From: Apoda limacodes
Lineage: Eukaryota > Arthropoda > Insecta > Lepidoptera > Limacodidae
Reading direction: 5' to 3'
NCBI GenBank assembly: GCA_946406115.1
Contig: OX291553.1
Location: 4,965,001 to 5,029,000, forward strand
DNA length: 64,000 bases
Made by a program: the position numbers and the translations under genes. The notes beneath the pieces were generated by a model. That model worked only from the letters and a program-made list of their open reading frames with translations. It did no database searches and was not told the DNA's origin. This document shows positions 23,016-35,400 of this stretch, piece by piece; the first letter of the stretch is position 1, and the number at the start of each line of letters is the position of its first letter.

Positions 23016-24376
23016 CACTGACAAATCTTGTTAAGACAACAATTTTTTTTCCAGTTTTGTCACTAATAATGACACTACTAACCTGATTGTATGTAAAAGA
23101 AAACCGAAATTAGAGTGATATGTGTGTGTGTGTGATATTTGCGTATCACAGGAATATGGAACATGGTAAGAGATGCGAGCGAAAATTACTTAAATTACTC
23201 GTAGACTAGCAACACTTCAATCAGGTAACACAATGAGGTGGTCAAATATGTTGATTAAACTTCCAGTTATGTTATTTATTGCTAATAATCCCTACACGTC
23301 ATATAATGACGAGAGAACTATTACAATTATGAATATTTTTTATGGTAAAGTGAGATGATAAGATTGAAACCAAATTCGGATATTATTTTTTTGTTGCCAC
23401 TTTAATTTGGCAGTTCAAAACATTATCACTTAAGTCATTTTTCATTCAAAAAATCAGTGTTTTCAGTATCTAGTCCTACTCCTCAGAGAAAGAATGCTTA
23501 GTACAAATTAGAAGACGTTGCCAAGCTAGTGGCGACTTGACTGTCAGAAATTTTCCTGCCACCCATAAGTATTGCCTGTTTAAGTATTGAAACGCAACTT
23601 GAAGATGATGTCTAAACACGAGTATATTTCTGTTGACAAATTATCATCATCGTCCTATTTGTGTTATATTTTTTTTATGAAATTATTATACTAAAATTAG
23701 GTAACCATTTGATAAATTTGCAATAATACCTGTACGCGAATAATGAAAATGGAAGATCACTCTAGTTATACGAGTAAGCATTTCATTTTGTTGACTAGTA
23801 ACATTTATCATTTGCACTCCGCAAGTTTCAAGGGTTGGCCGCTGTCAAGTCCACGTCGCTTCATTCCGGTTTTTGCTTCCTCCTGCGGAACAAATAAGTT
23901 TTTGCAGAAAGAGTGCGTGTTTTCTTACTAAGCAGTCAGAAAAGTCACATTTTTATATATTTATTAATAAACACCAGAAAATTTTTGTAGTAACACAATA
24001 AAATTAAGTGGTAACAACAATGTGAACATTTCTGGAACTCCAAGTAATTGTGTTAGTATCAATTTCGCAAGTAAACACTTTGCAGACTAGCTTAGTGACA
24101 TCGTTTTAACTTAGAGTTTATAGGAAGACGGCGTTGTTAGTGCGCTTTACTTAGATTTTAACTGGAAAATGTACACCTAAATAATAGAATATAAAATAAA
24201 TAGTGGTTTATCGTCTGTTGTATGTATGTATGTTAGAATAAAAAAAAAGTTGACAAATTGGCAGTTGGGTTGTTTCTTCATGGAAAGGTTTTTGTTGTAG
24301 GGTAAATGTTCCCTTGTTGTAGCTCGCCACTAAAGGGAACTGCCAGCGCAACTTCAAGAGTAGAACAATGTCTGCC
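23016..24376. other. No recognised gene
   Basis: AT-rich. A (TG)n run at about 23121-23133 and one 62-codon frame (23743-23931) with no motif are all I see. Confidence 0.5.
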
Positions 24377-24377
24377 G

Positions 24378-24521
24378 GGCAAGCTAGTAATGTATGCAAG
24401 ATACATTCTGCTAGGCCATCTAGTAATGTATGCAAGAAACATTCTTCTGGACCAGCTAGTAATATATGCAAGAGACATTCTGCTGGGCCAGCTAGTAGTG
24501 TATGTAAGAGACATGTTACTT
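24378..24521. repeat. 36-bp minisatellite, four units
   Basis: Units start at 24378, 24414, 24450 and 24486, each about GGCCAGCTAGTAATGTATGC plus AAGAGACATTCTGCTG, 80-90% alike. The period is a multiple of three, so several frames on both strands stay open and show a 12-residue repeat (plus strand PASNVCKRHSAG-like). I regard the open frames as by-products of the repeat rather than a gene. Confidence 0.9.
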
Positions 24522-26230
24522 GGATCGATCATCCAGAGATGTTTATCCTTGATATGCCAAAATGTTTTATTATAAAGTTTAAAATTTACCAACCCTATAC
24601 ATTTTCTGCCAAGTATAAATGAAACAGATGTCAAATAACACTTTAAAAACTATCACGCTTTATTTTAGTGTTTATGGAATTTTATACCACGGCTATCCTT
24701 TAGAGCTAACGTCAAATGTGTGTTCGAGTGTAAAACTCGATAAACACAAAAAAATTACAAAGTTTCATTTTTACGTTATGTGTTTAATAATAGCGTAGCA
24801 ACGAGACATTCGAGTTATATTAAAACGCAAACTAGTTAAGTGAAAACAGGAAGACACTTTAATTAAAGTTAAGCAATTAAGAAATAACTTGAAACTTTTC
24901 ACATTGCTTCACTAAACTATGTTCCTTTACATATACTAACTGTGACAACTTGCCTGCGTTTTGTCAAATTTGATGATACGTTAAGATTAATCATATCGAT
25001 TGACAATAAAACTACTGAAGAAGCGAATTGCTAAATCATATACCTGATTGAGTCAACACAAAAATTATTTAAGGTGGCATTCAAAGAAAAGAAACAAGAT
25101 TATAAGTTTATAGGAAAGACCAAAACAAAGCTATGGGGTTACATGTACTGTTAACCGTAACATTTGAAATATCTTTGAGTACACTTTCTAGCTAGGCTGT
25201 GTCATAATATTATTGTCACAATTATTTATTCTGCCATAGATATAAAAACCTCACAGCATCCATAGAGGTTATAAGTAAACTCATAAGTAAATATTGATAG
25301 AACAAACTTATTTTAATATCACAGTTTTCCACTTAAACTTGTTTGACTTAGTTTACTTTGACTTAAATTCTAAAAGGCATAAAATTTAAAATACAGTTTT
25401 TTCAGCTATAAAGATTCCGAATTGAGGTGAGACTGGCATCGAGACCCAAAGACATTTCTCCTTCGATGGTAATCTTTTAACTTTCTTAAAACAAAAAAAA
25501 AAAAAAAAAAAATCTACCAAGTATTCTGTCATTTCAAATTCACTTTACAGAAAATAAGCTACCCAAATCCCTAATAAATAAGCGCTATTACAAATTAGTA
25601 TTAACATGTATTTATATGTAGGACTATAGTAAACATCAAAATTTTCGTCCATATCACTGCACGAATTTTATGACAAAAACAAACCTCAGTACACACTTTT
25701 TTATTTCTTATATTTGCAAAGCTGGTATATTTACTGGCCCTGCTCACGTTCTTCCAGTAAAACAATAAATAATTCCATTTCGATGGACACGGAAAGTTTG
25801 TTCAAGCGGATTGTCGACCGTTCTAGCCTCAGGACAGTTAAAAGCCAATTCTCTGAACTGCGCCTTAAAATAACTTCAGAGTGAAAGCTGTTCAAGAGAT
25901 TTTAATACTTGTTATTGTTACATACTATTGGGGACAAAAGTCTTTGGCATTGTATTTAAAAAAATGTATAAAAATGCACAAATACACATACATCTTTGCC
26001 CTGGCCAGAAAATCTTGCATGTGTCTTTTATAATCACCTTTCCAGCGGTGTTAACTTTTCCTGTCATATCACCCATACTCGACAAACTTTTTTACTTCTT
26101 TGTTGAAAGTTCTACTGTCTACGGGTTGTACTAATTTAGAAACCTTGCTCGGTTTATTTAGGCAACACACAGTCATTTTTATGAAAACTTCATTGAGGAA
26201 AAATAAATTTAGGATAATAGACCTAATTGT
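24522..26230. other. No recognised gene
   Basis: AT-rich, with a poly-A run at about 25491-25511 that may mark an old retroposed 3' end, but no identifiable body precedes it. Confidence 0.5.
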
Positions 26231-26523
26231 GCCGAAGTATATCAAAATTAAAATGGTGAGTGATTATAAACTTAGGTGCTAAGGTTAGTTCAGTACACAG
26301 TTAAATATGTTTACTTGCTTTAAATTGAACCATAAATGAGATGTTATATTTTAATTGTACTTACTTAATTTAAATTATGGAAGGTAAGTTTAGTACCTTA
26401 ATTTAAATTAAGTAAGTACAATGAAAATATAACATCTCATTTATGGTTCAGTACTATGTACTGAACTAACCTTAGCACCTAAGTTTGTAATCACTCACCA
26501 TTTTAATTTTGATATACTTCGGC
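26231..26523. repeat. 293-bp near-perfect palindrome (foldback element)
   Basis: Outer arms 26231-26298 and about 26457-26523 (GCCGAAGTATATCAAAATTA ...) match with one mismatch in about 67 bp. Inner arms (GAACCATAAATGAGATGTTA ...) match with one mismatch in about 51 bp. The left arm carries an extra roughly 30-bp stretch, and the apex is a loop of about 20 bp around TGGAAGGTAAGTTTAGTACC. No coding potential. It could be a MITE, foldback element or inverted local duplication, and if transcribed would form a long double-stranded hairpin. Confidence 0.9.
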
Positions 26524-28680
26524 ATAGTACAAAGTACAAAGCTTTAATTACAATCAAATGTATGGTTTACCCTTTGTGCCCGAGTCCGACTGGTGGTTGA
26601 TCGGTTTTTCTGTCACCAACCCTGTCCTGACAACTACAAACACAGGAGTAAAGAAATCAGATAAGCCTTTCTCAAGTGATGCTCCACTATACATGTGGCA
26701 ATTGATTTTTATTTATAGATATAGATTTTACAAAAATATTAAATACTCATTATTTGCCCGAACTTCTTATGCTCTATATTCTGCTCTAAACCAAACAAAT
26801 TATTGAATAACATGCAAACTTAACTTTAAACGCAATCTATAAAAGTAAGGATAATGTAAAACTTTTTTCATATAAATAGCTTTCTCGATTTTAATCAGAG
26901 CCGCAAATCTATTTCATCTTTTGTTAAGAACATAAAACTCCATACAAAAGGTACTTGAGAAGAATACCCCGGACACAAGCGAAGGAATGAAAGATTCCAG
27001 AGATGATTTATTTCTTCACAAGCCTTTTGAAATCGGAGTGGGCGAAGCTTTGCGATTCGGAATAGCTGCTGAGATCAAAGCTAAACGAATACACCATACA
27101 GAGAGAAAAATGTAACGTTTGTTATTTTCTTGTGGTAGCAATAAGAGTTAGTATATTATTCAGTTTTATGTTTTGCCGCCGTGGGATTCCTGCGGCAACT
27201 CTATTTAGTGCAATAATTTGATGTATCTCATATGGTTTATTAAGCTTTAACCAATTTAAGCGCCCCCAAAGGGTTTTTTCGACATTAGCGGCACTGCCTG
27301 TTTCGTAGGTCACTTTATGAAACAAAACAGATTTTTGCCAAGATAACGTGGTTATAAATAAAAAAAAAAAACATATTATATCAGATAAACGGTTCTTGTG
27401 TAAAAATAACATAAATTGTCAGTAAGTTTAATAATATGTATAGATGGTTAAGTGTTGCCGCATTTCAAAAATGTTAATAATCACTACATTTAATGTAGTC
27501 GTAAGCTTTTAAATGCAATAATATTGTTTTAAGAATATACGTATCTGTAAAAGTTAGCTTCTATCCGCCTCTCAGGGCTTTAAAATACTTGCATCGGTGC
27601 ACGGTGTGATCCCTCTGCGTGAAATCTCCAACCACCATTATCCACGTTTTTCAGAATTACCCAACTTCTCGTTATCGGATCTTGCTTAAATTTCGTTTGC
27701 ATTTTGGATTGAAATGACAATTTAGGATAAAAATTCAGTATCCCTATCACAAATCTTCAGCCAATCCTCAAAGTAATTGAAGTTTGGCAAACAAAAACCT
27801 ATTATTTTATTTTTAGCACAAGTCATAGTTTAATATTTTTGCTGTAAGTATGTTCAATCCTGTGATTTTCTATTAAACGCATAAAAATTAGTAAAGGTTT
27901 TTGTTGCTTGTACCCATTCAATTAGATCCTTCGTAATCCCTTGTAGATACTTTGTTATAATTGTGTCATTTAAGTTAATAACATACTCTAAACGCAATGA
28001 TAATAATAATCACGGTAAAAGAATTACTATATTTAAACTATTTTTGAAAAGTTATCCATCCTGAAAATAGTGTAGTATATGTTTTACGAGATATTTGAAA
28101 TAGCTTCAGTTGCAATATCATACACGATCGGCCAAGCGCTTGTCACATGCAGCGACAAGTTAGGAAATTGTTGCTAGTTTACGGAAACTAACGCCACGTA
28201 ACTAGCATCTAACACTGAGAACCTTATTTGAAGCATACAAGTCTTTACGGCAAGTTTTTTAAAACTTTTTTTATTTTCAAACATAAACTCAAACGATAAT
28301 TTAATTAGACTGGTTCAAATTCAAATAAAAGCATCAAATCAGATACCAAAATAAATAAAAAAGGGTGCCGCTAAGCGGTTACCCATCCAATTACTAACTT
28401 TTACTGTTTTTTATTGTTTACTGTTTAACTTTAAATATGTTACTGCTTCCCTTAATAATAACTAGATGGCGCTGCAACGGTAATTTAAGATGGTAATGGC
28501 TCGGGCCCGCCTTACACTTAACATACTTATATTATTTGTTGTTCACACTATTTTTCACTGCAAGTTTGTATGTATTACTGTTTTTAAAATAGAGCACAAA
28601 CAACGATAATTATGTTTCTTATATGAGGACCGCCTTAAATTTTTACTTTTTTAAGTTTTTATTATTTTTAGGTAGCCCCG
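26524..28680. other. No recognised gene
   Basis: AT-rich. A 96-codon minus frame (27122-27412) has no recognised domain. A phrase GGGTGCCGCTAAGCGGTTACCC near 28371 is a short inverted repeat that may belong to a dispersed element. Confidence 0.45.
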
Positions 28681-28685
28681 AATCA

Positions 28686-28800
28686 TAACACATATTCTGC
28701 GAAAATTTTAGGCTTCTACATATTTTAGGGGGTAATAGTCGGACAGACAGCGAAGACTTAGTAATAGGGCACCGTTGGTACACTTTGGGTGAAAAGTATA
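28686..28800 (+). repeat. SINE-like family S, 3' fragment
   Basis: GGACAGACAGCGAAGACTTA then GTAATAGGGCACCG matches the 3' segment of the 38.5 and 47.0 kb copies (CGGACAGC...AGTCTTAGTAATAGGGTTCCG). The upstream part is diverged or absent. Confidence 0.55.
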
Positions 28801-28986
28801 TTAACAAATAATAACCATGACCCAGACCCTCTTGTAAGCGGTGTTCAAGTTAGATACTACTGCGCGATAAGGATGATAAAGATTGCTAGCAAAATAAAGA
28901 TACGTGAACACTTATTAAGTAAACCTATTTGGTATCGGATACAATAAACAAGAAATACAAACTAATGTGTGAGTAACTCAGCTGCC

Positions 28987-29000
28987 TCCCCCCCCCCCCT
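28987..29000. repeat. Poly-C run
   Basis: Thirteen or so consecutive C residues in otherwise AT-rich DNA, a site prone to length variation and assembly error. Confidence 0.9.
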
Positions 29001-29154
29001 AGGTGTCCATTACCTGCAGGAATTGGCTCAAAATGAACATGTTGACTATATTAAAATGACATTTTCTATCAGGTCTGCCCCCCCTCCCTAGCCATGCCTG
29101 CCCCTCTAATCCAAAAGCTGGCTAAACCCATGGTTGAAACTATTATCAAATACC

Positions 29155-29370
29155 AAGGTCTACGGCTACCTCCCTTGAAGCTGTAAAAAAATAAAGCTTC
29201 TAAGTCAACGCAATAAAATAATACGGCCTTTTTTGTCGCATACTTTGGCATTCACAAATAAATGAAAACCTGAGCTGATGAGGTACATCCCGTTGTCCTA
29301 CAATCATAAAAGTTGACACAAAGCAAGGTCTTACATAACAAATATAGAGAAAAATCCAAAATTTATAAGT
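29155..29370 (-). repeat. SINE-like family G, copy 1
   Basis: Shares GAAGCTGTAAAAAA, ATACGGCC, TTGTCGCATACTTTGGCATT, CACAAATAAATGAAAACCT, CATCCCGTTGTCCTA and AGCAAGGTCTTA with 37715-38050. Strand is inferred from the oriented third copy, which ends with a GGCCAAGTGCGAGTC head on the minus strand. Confidence 0.7.
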
Positions 29371-29398
29371 TGTAGTTATAACACATTAAAAAAAAAGT

Positions 29399-29690
29399 TA
29401 GTCTGTCCGTCTCTGAAGTACCTTTTACTCAAGAAAGCGTACAGGTATCAAGTTGAAATTCATCACTTCAAATAAAAAAAAAAAGCTTCTAAGCATATGC
29501 CCAAAATACGGTTATTTTTGTCGCATATTGTGACACAAATAAATCAAAACTTATTTACTTAAATTCTCCCTTAAAGGGTATTTCCTGTTGACATAGAATC
29601 ATCTCAAAAAAGCAAGATGTTACAGCACAAATATAAGTTTGTAGGGAACCCTCGACTCACAATCCAGACTCGCACTTGGCCAGTTTTTTT
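29399..29690 (-). repeat. SINE-like family G, copy 2
   Basis: Minus strand starts AAACTGGCCAAGTGCGAGTC and GGGTTCCCTACAAA. The body has GTGACACAAATAAATCAAAA and TTTTGTCGCATA-like words as in copies 1 and 3. It ends near GTCTGTCCGTCTC. It lies 30 bp from copy 1. Confidence 0.7.
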
Positions 29691-29920
29691 AATTACATAA
29701 ACTGTATTTTGAACGACGACAGGGTTAGGCGTATTGTTTAGTTTTGCCCATAAACTTGGTGTTAATATTTTCTATAGACTGCGCAATAGCATCATAAATT
29801 TACTTCTCTTTAGAAAAAGACAAAGCTAATTAGCTGCAACTATTTGTCTCTTTTCTACAGAGTAAAAAAAAATATCAAAAAAGACAACTACTCTGTGGAT
29901 TCGGCTGGTTTCTTTCCCAA

Positions 29921-30105
29921 TTTTGCAACCGCTTTTCTTCACTGACTAGAGATTATGCTGACCAGTCTTTGTTTCTATGGTTTTGCAACCGCTTTTCTTC
30001 ACTGACTAGAGATTGTGCTGTCCAGTCTTTATGTCTATGGTTTTGCAACCGCTTTTCCTCACTGACTAGACTAGAGATTGTGCTGTCCAGTCTATGGTTT
30101 TGCCT
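29921..30105. repeat. About 60-bp tandem repeat, three units
   Basis: TTTTGCAACCGCTTTTCTTC ACTGACTAGAGATT...CCAGTCTTT repeated three times, starting near 29920, 29980 and 30040. The last unit has a small internal GACTA duplication and a shortened end. Confidence 0.9.
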
Positions 30106-30284
30106 AAAAAACCTAAGGCTTCTTAAAAGTAAATGGGTGTCAGATTTTTAAAGACAGAGAATTAAATAAATCCTAAATTGTCGGTTTCTCATATAAAATT
30201 TATGCATGGTCGATTTTTACTTTTAACTACGATGCTGAGTGATAAAATACGATGGCTGGTTTTTGAATTTGATTTCATTGGTTG

Positions 30285-30420
30285 TGTCTCAACCCGTCCG
30301 GTGAATGCATTTGTTTAACGAGCGGCCCCAAAAGAGATTGAGCACTGAGATCCATCTCAAGTGTCACTTTCAGAAACTTCGGTTTCACGATTGAATGAAT
30401 ATCAAAACCATTTAAGCCCC
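30285..30420 (+). repeat. Unnamed repeat Q, copy 1
   Basis: CAACCCGTCCGGTGAATGCA through ATTGAGCACTGAGATCCATC and TCAAGTGTCACTT, about 80-85% identical by eye to 36866-37000 over 135 bp, same orientation. Confidence 0.75.
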
Positions 30421-31612
30421 TAAGATTCAATAAAATTGCACGGTTAATTGAATAAATATAATATCAAAATACAATCCATGTTTTTTATTATGCGATATAG
30501 CGTATTTAAATTTACAATTTTTGTATTAATATGTTTCATATGAATAATGTTTTTTTCATCACACGTAATGTAAACAGTGTCATTACATGCAGGCAATTCG
30601 GGTGCTAAGTCCTTTATTACTTTTCTTTGTAAATGTTACTCTGCTCAAAGAGTTATAGAACTTATGGGCGGTAATAACGCGCCTGTTCTATCAAATAAAA
30701 TATGTATAAAGCTATCTGTTTAAAATATGAACTACGCGCACATTACAAGCGAATGATTGCTTTAACTTCGGCTAAAACTTTTTAATTCATAAATTTTCTA
30801 GATATCTGGCGGTGGCGTGGTTTTTAATTAATTATATAAAAAAATATTTTTAAATAAATTACGCTGAAAAAACTTTTACCGAAGATTGAAGATAACAAAT
30901 TCAATATTTTTTGATATTAAAATACACTCGTCAATCTCAAAGCAATGAATGACAATTGGTCAGGCGAATATCAGACAAGTTCGCAATGTTATCAGTAATT
31001 CAGGTAAATCAAACATGGATTGTTTTTTAAATTCCAACTTTACATACCTATTGGAAAGGTACCCTATTATATATCCAAAATATATCTACATACATAAATA
31101 ACGGGTATATTTGTATATACATATACTAACTGTCAGCGATTTTTAGTTTGACGACGGAGCCCTTAAAAGCGGAATGATAGTTATTAACCATATTTGCTTA
31201 TAAAACAATTTTATTGTTTAATGCTTTCATCTTATTTTCCTTATAAGAAACATTTAAGCGATAATGACATGTTGTTTTATAAATTTCATAAAATATTCAT
31301 GGTGTTTTGAAAGCCTACACAAACAACGCTAATGAACCTACTTGATAGCTTCAGACTTCTGTTTTATTGAAGAAATAAAGCCTTTACAGCGATCTCAATG
31401 TTGTTTAGACATACTGTTTGCAAGAAGTATATAATTTTGTACGTCATTGCTTCGTCTTTATAAATAAAACTGTTCATGCTTGAATGAGAAACCGACGCTG
31501 TAACCAAATAACTTGTCCTATGAATTTCAAAGGCTGGTCGGTTCTATTTATGACATCAGGTTCAACAAACATAGTATTGTACAAAATAAAACCCTAAGGG
31601 GGTCAAATGGTC
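30421..31612. other. No recognised feature
   Basis: AT-rich unique-looking DNA without coding or repeat signals. Confidence 0.5.
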
Positions 31613-31614
31613 AT

Positions 31615-31775
31615 ATAATCATATCAGCTTATATTGGTCCACTGCTGGACATAAGCATCCTCTATGGCACGCTATTTCTCCCGGTCCTCTGCCTTCCGCA
31701 TCTAGCCACCACCAGCCACCTTTTTAAGGTCGTCGGTTCACCGGGCTAGAGGGCGTCCGACGCTTCTAACAACGT
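31615..31775 (-). mobile_element. RTE-type LINE 3' end
   Basis: Minus strand reads MRKAEDREK, a stop, then RAIEDAYVQQWTNIS and a stop (about 31704-31625). This is the C-terminus of RTE-type ORF2, and it carries the common TATGTCCAGCAGTGG motif. A 5'-truncated dead copy. Confidence 0.75.
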
Positions 31776-31984
31776 CAAAAATTTACTTTTGTAATTCTGC
31801 GATGCGATATTAATAAAGAATCAATGCGATGACTGGTGATAAACTAATTATGGTACAAATTTTTATTTGAATTACAATTATACTTACATATTTGAATAAC
31901 ATAATTAAGTAACAAAACTTAAATTATCATAACTTACTCCCTAAAAATAAATAAATAAACGATAATTAAAATATAAAACCCCAT

Positions 31985-32400
31985 ACTCATAAAAAGATTA
32001 GAAAAAAAAAACGGGTTGCACTCCGGGAGTGCCGGCAGAAGTGAAAACATACTCGCTATTTACTTCCCATCACTTCTTATCCATATTTATTTATTAAAAA
32101 TAATAACTTTTGTTTATTTACTTTTTTGACGTTGTATATTTGACAGCTCAATCTGTCATAGAATTAAAATTCTATATCCAACCTCCCTGTACTACTCATA
32201 ATCGTCATATACTAAAAATAAAAACTAACCTAATGTAAATAAAGGTGTCCTGTGTCACGTGTCCTAACGCGAGTGACATCTTACGAATTTTCGATCAGGG
32301 CACGTGACCTGACGCGATTTTAACAGTTTTTACCCATCACAAAAAAAGTGCACAGCGCCTCAAAGAAGTTTTCACTTCAAAAAATTTATCCAACGTAAAC
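31985..32400. repeat. Putative inverted-end repeat element
   Basis: CGGGTTGCACTCCGGGAGTG then CCGGCAGAAGTGAAAAC at the left, and AGTTTTCACTTC at the right (about 32369), form an inverted GAAGTGAAAAC pair. Inside are duplicated GTGTC/GCACGTGAC motifs. It looks like a dispersed non-autonomous element, but the edges are uncertain. Confidence 0.45.
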
Positions 32401-35400
32401 CCCTGTGGTATAGTACCATTGACACTGGCGGCATCACCTCGCTGCACAGCCAAACTAAGCTTTTGAGAGGGGTAGCATCCAGTCCTTAAATCACAATTAG
32501 GATTTTTTTTTATTAATTATAGACCAGCATTAAGACAGGTATCTAAATACTTATCAAAATTTCCTTACATTTCACAATTTTGTTTCTTATTCGTTACATT
32601 ACAAGGAACCTTAGGTTATTTATTAAGCAAAGCCACAATCAATCAAAGTCTTTCTGGTACATTAATCTCGCTGATCAGGCAACACCCCGGTACATTTTTC
32701 ACAAGAATACCCGTTTCTATTTTCCTTAATAATATTTCGTTAATCTCAACGAGATGCTTTTAGACCACAATACAACACAAGGGTGAAATGATAAATTATG
32801 AACCCGCGAATATGAAATAATACCCAAAAAACATACCTACCTAAAATTTTAAAGAATTTTGGTAAGGTTTGAAATATCCATAGTTCATACCAACAATGTT
32901 AAAAATCATAAAATTGAAGTTATTTCTTTTTTTTTCTACTTATAACTTTTAATGTTCTTTGACAAAAGAAACATGTAGTCTCAATTTTAAATGTTCTGCA
33001 GCCATTAAGAACGAAAATTCAATAAAATTAGGAGACTTTCGGTTATGTAGATTCAAGTATAGAACATGAATGAATTAGGGTTTTCATTCTTGTAATTAAA
33101 CATTGAAGAAGCATTTTTTGGTATGAGGTATGACATTATAGAGTAGATTGTATACCAAGGGACTAAAACGACCCATCACATATTAGCTCCGCCTGCACTA
33201 AATTTGATTATGGGCGGATTTTTACTTTGATTATTGTTATAGTCAAAGTTAGCTATAGCAAGCTTTACCTGTAGCTAGGATTAGTCCATGTGAAATTTGG
33301 TTACTAAATATCATTATTCCTCTGGAAACAAATCCAATCACAAATACAATATAATTATTAGTTAGGATTAGAATTAGGATAGCATTGAAATGCTGACTCT
33401 TTTAAAATAATCCTATCGTCACCCAGAGACTTGTCCTCAGATTTAATGTAGGTACTAAAATTTTACAAGAACCCGACCAATATTCCCCGCTTTCTGAATG
33501 AAATATTAACTTATTTTGTTACCTACAGGTTTATACTATTACCCCAAAAATACTGCTGCAAATGTTAAGAATAAACTAAAAATATAGTAAATTAACAAGT
33601 GGCTGTATAGCTCAGACCTTGGCATTTCCAGTCACTTTTATTCCCATAACACACGGCCACTACAGCTGTTTTTTTTGTGTTTTGGCGGTAATTTTGGTTT
33701 GTTGACGAAATACCTCTCTTTATCATTATGATTTTATTCTGTTAGGAAAAACCCAAAATAAAGCGATTTTGAGCTTATTTAAGAGCTTATCAATTTATGT
33801 GGACCGTAAGTCATCGCTGACAAGGCAACCCATACTGCTTGTAGACTTTTACTATTATTATTAGTATATTTTTTTTATTAATATTATTATTATTTCTTTG
33901 TTAACTTATACTCTTTTAAGATATGCTGGACGAAAAGAGACTTTTAAAATGGATTTACCTTCCTACACTACCTGCCCCGTATTTTTCAACAATTTCAACT
34001 ATTACATCAACTATCATTTGTTAACCAAGCCATAACCACAGCTTAAAGAAGGCTGTGGTTATGATTCTTATTTAATTTTTTTGGTCGGCCATCGCTTTTG
34101 ATGTATAACTCTCGAATGGCTATAAATGAATACGGGCTAGTCGCGAAAGCTCGCCCTTGATTGCCGACTGTATGAATGAAATAAAAATTCAAGTTATGTC
34201 ATAACATTATGTCGTATTAATATGAAAAGAATATGTACTGTTTTTTGTTTCCATTGATCACGAAATGTTAAACTATGTATTGAAAATTGATGGTTTCTGT
34301 ACATAAATAACATGAATTCGTTTGATGTTTCACAACAGGCTGTATACAGTTTTCCTTAGAATCGACCAATTTCTCGGTCCAGGTCACTTCAAACAACCTC
34401 ATTGCATAAAATAACACAAAAACTCGTAAAGATAATCGATTGGATAGTCGAGTTTTGTTTTTATATCTTGGATGGATAAAAAAATGGTCTCCGTTATTAG
34501 ATAAATTTGCTTCCTATATTTAATACAAACTTATATAAAAGAAAATAAGAAAATATAAAATTTGTTTGTCACTTAATTTTACGTCGTACGTTGTGTGTCT
34601 TCCCTTTTCGTGGCAAGAGCTATGAAATTGAAACTATTCAAATTTGGAAAAAGTATCCTTGAACAAAACGGAGAAAGGCACACTTTTTATCTTAGAAAAT
34701 TCATAATATAATGAGAGATATTTTTGTTAAATTCCAATTGAAGTATTACTGCAGAATATGGAATAAATCTTATTGGAAGTAAATATAATAACGTAGTATT
34801 CTTAATTTAAACACTATAATATCAAGATAACGTCAGATTGCATCAATAGTTCAGAAACTAAATAAACATGGGTAGAAGATGAAAGCTTCGAAAGCAATCT
34901 TATGACTAAACACTAAAAACTGTAGATAAGAAATATCCATAGTAGTTTTGTTCGTAGTTACAAAAGTTTTGATTACTATGACTCTTCATTAGATGGGCCA
35001 ACGCTTTCTAGACACTCACTATTTAACCCATGTCAGTGTGTAACATTCACTATTTAAATTATGTCTGCGTTTAACATTCACTATTTACGTAGCAAATCGT
35101 TAAGTTTAATGGCTGCCTAGAAAACCATAAAAACTAAATGTCCCAATTTTTTCTTAGATTCAAACACACTTTGAAAATTGTATATGAAAAACAATTTCCT
35201 TGACAAATATTCAATTTACATCGGTCGACAGATCAAACATACCTGGATTTATTAAGCAAGTTGTTGAAAGCGTCTGATATATTGGTCGCATCACAGAAAT
35301 TTATAGGTATAATATTTCGTACAGGAAGTACCATTATCTGAAGGGATTTTTGCGGAACTGTTGCAAAAAATGTTGTGTTTATTTAGCGAGAACAAAGTTT

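Noticed and set aside
24208..24634. Overlapping 84-118 codon frames on both strands
   Set aside because: Produced by the 36-bp minisatellite, whose period keeps several frames open.
29921..30105. CRISPR-like array
   Set aside because: Units are contiguous tandem repeats with no spacers, in eukaryotic DNA.
33601..33650. tRNA-like phrase GGCTGTATAGCTCAGA
   Set aside because: Only an A-box resemblance; no pairing arms or B box follow at the right distance.
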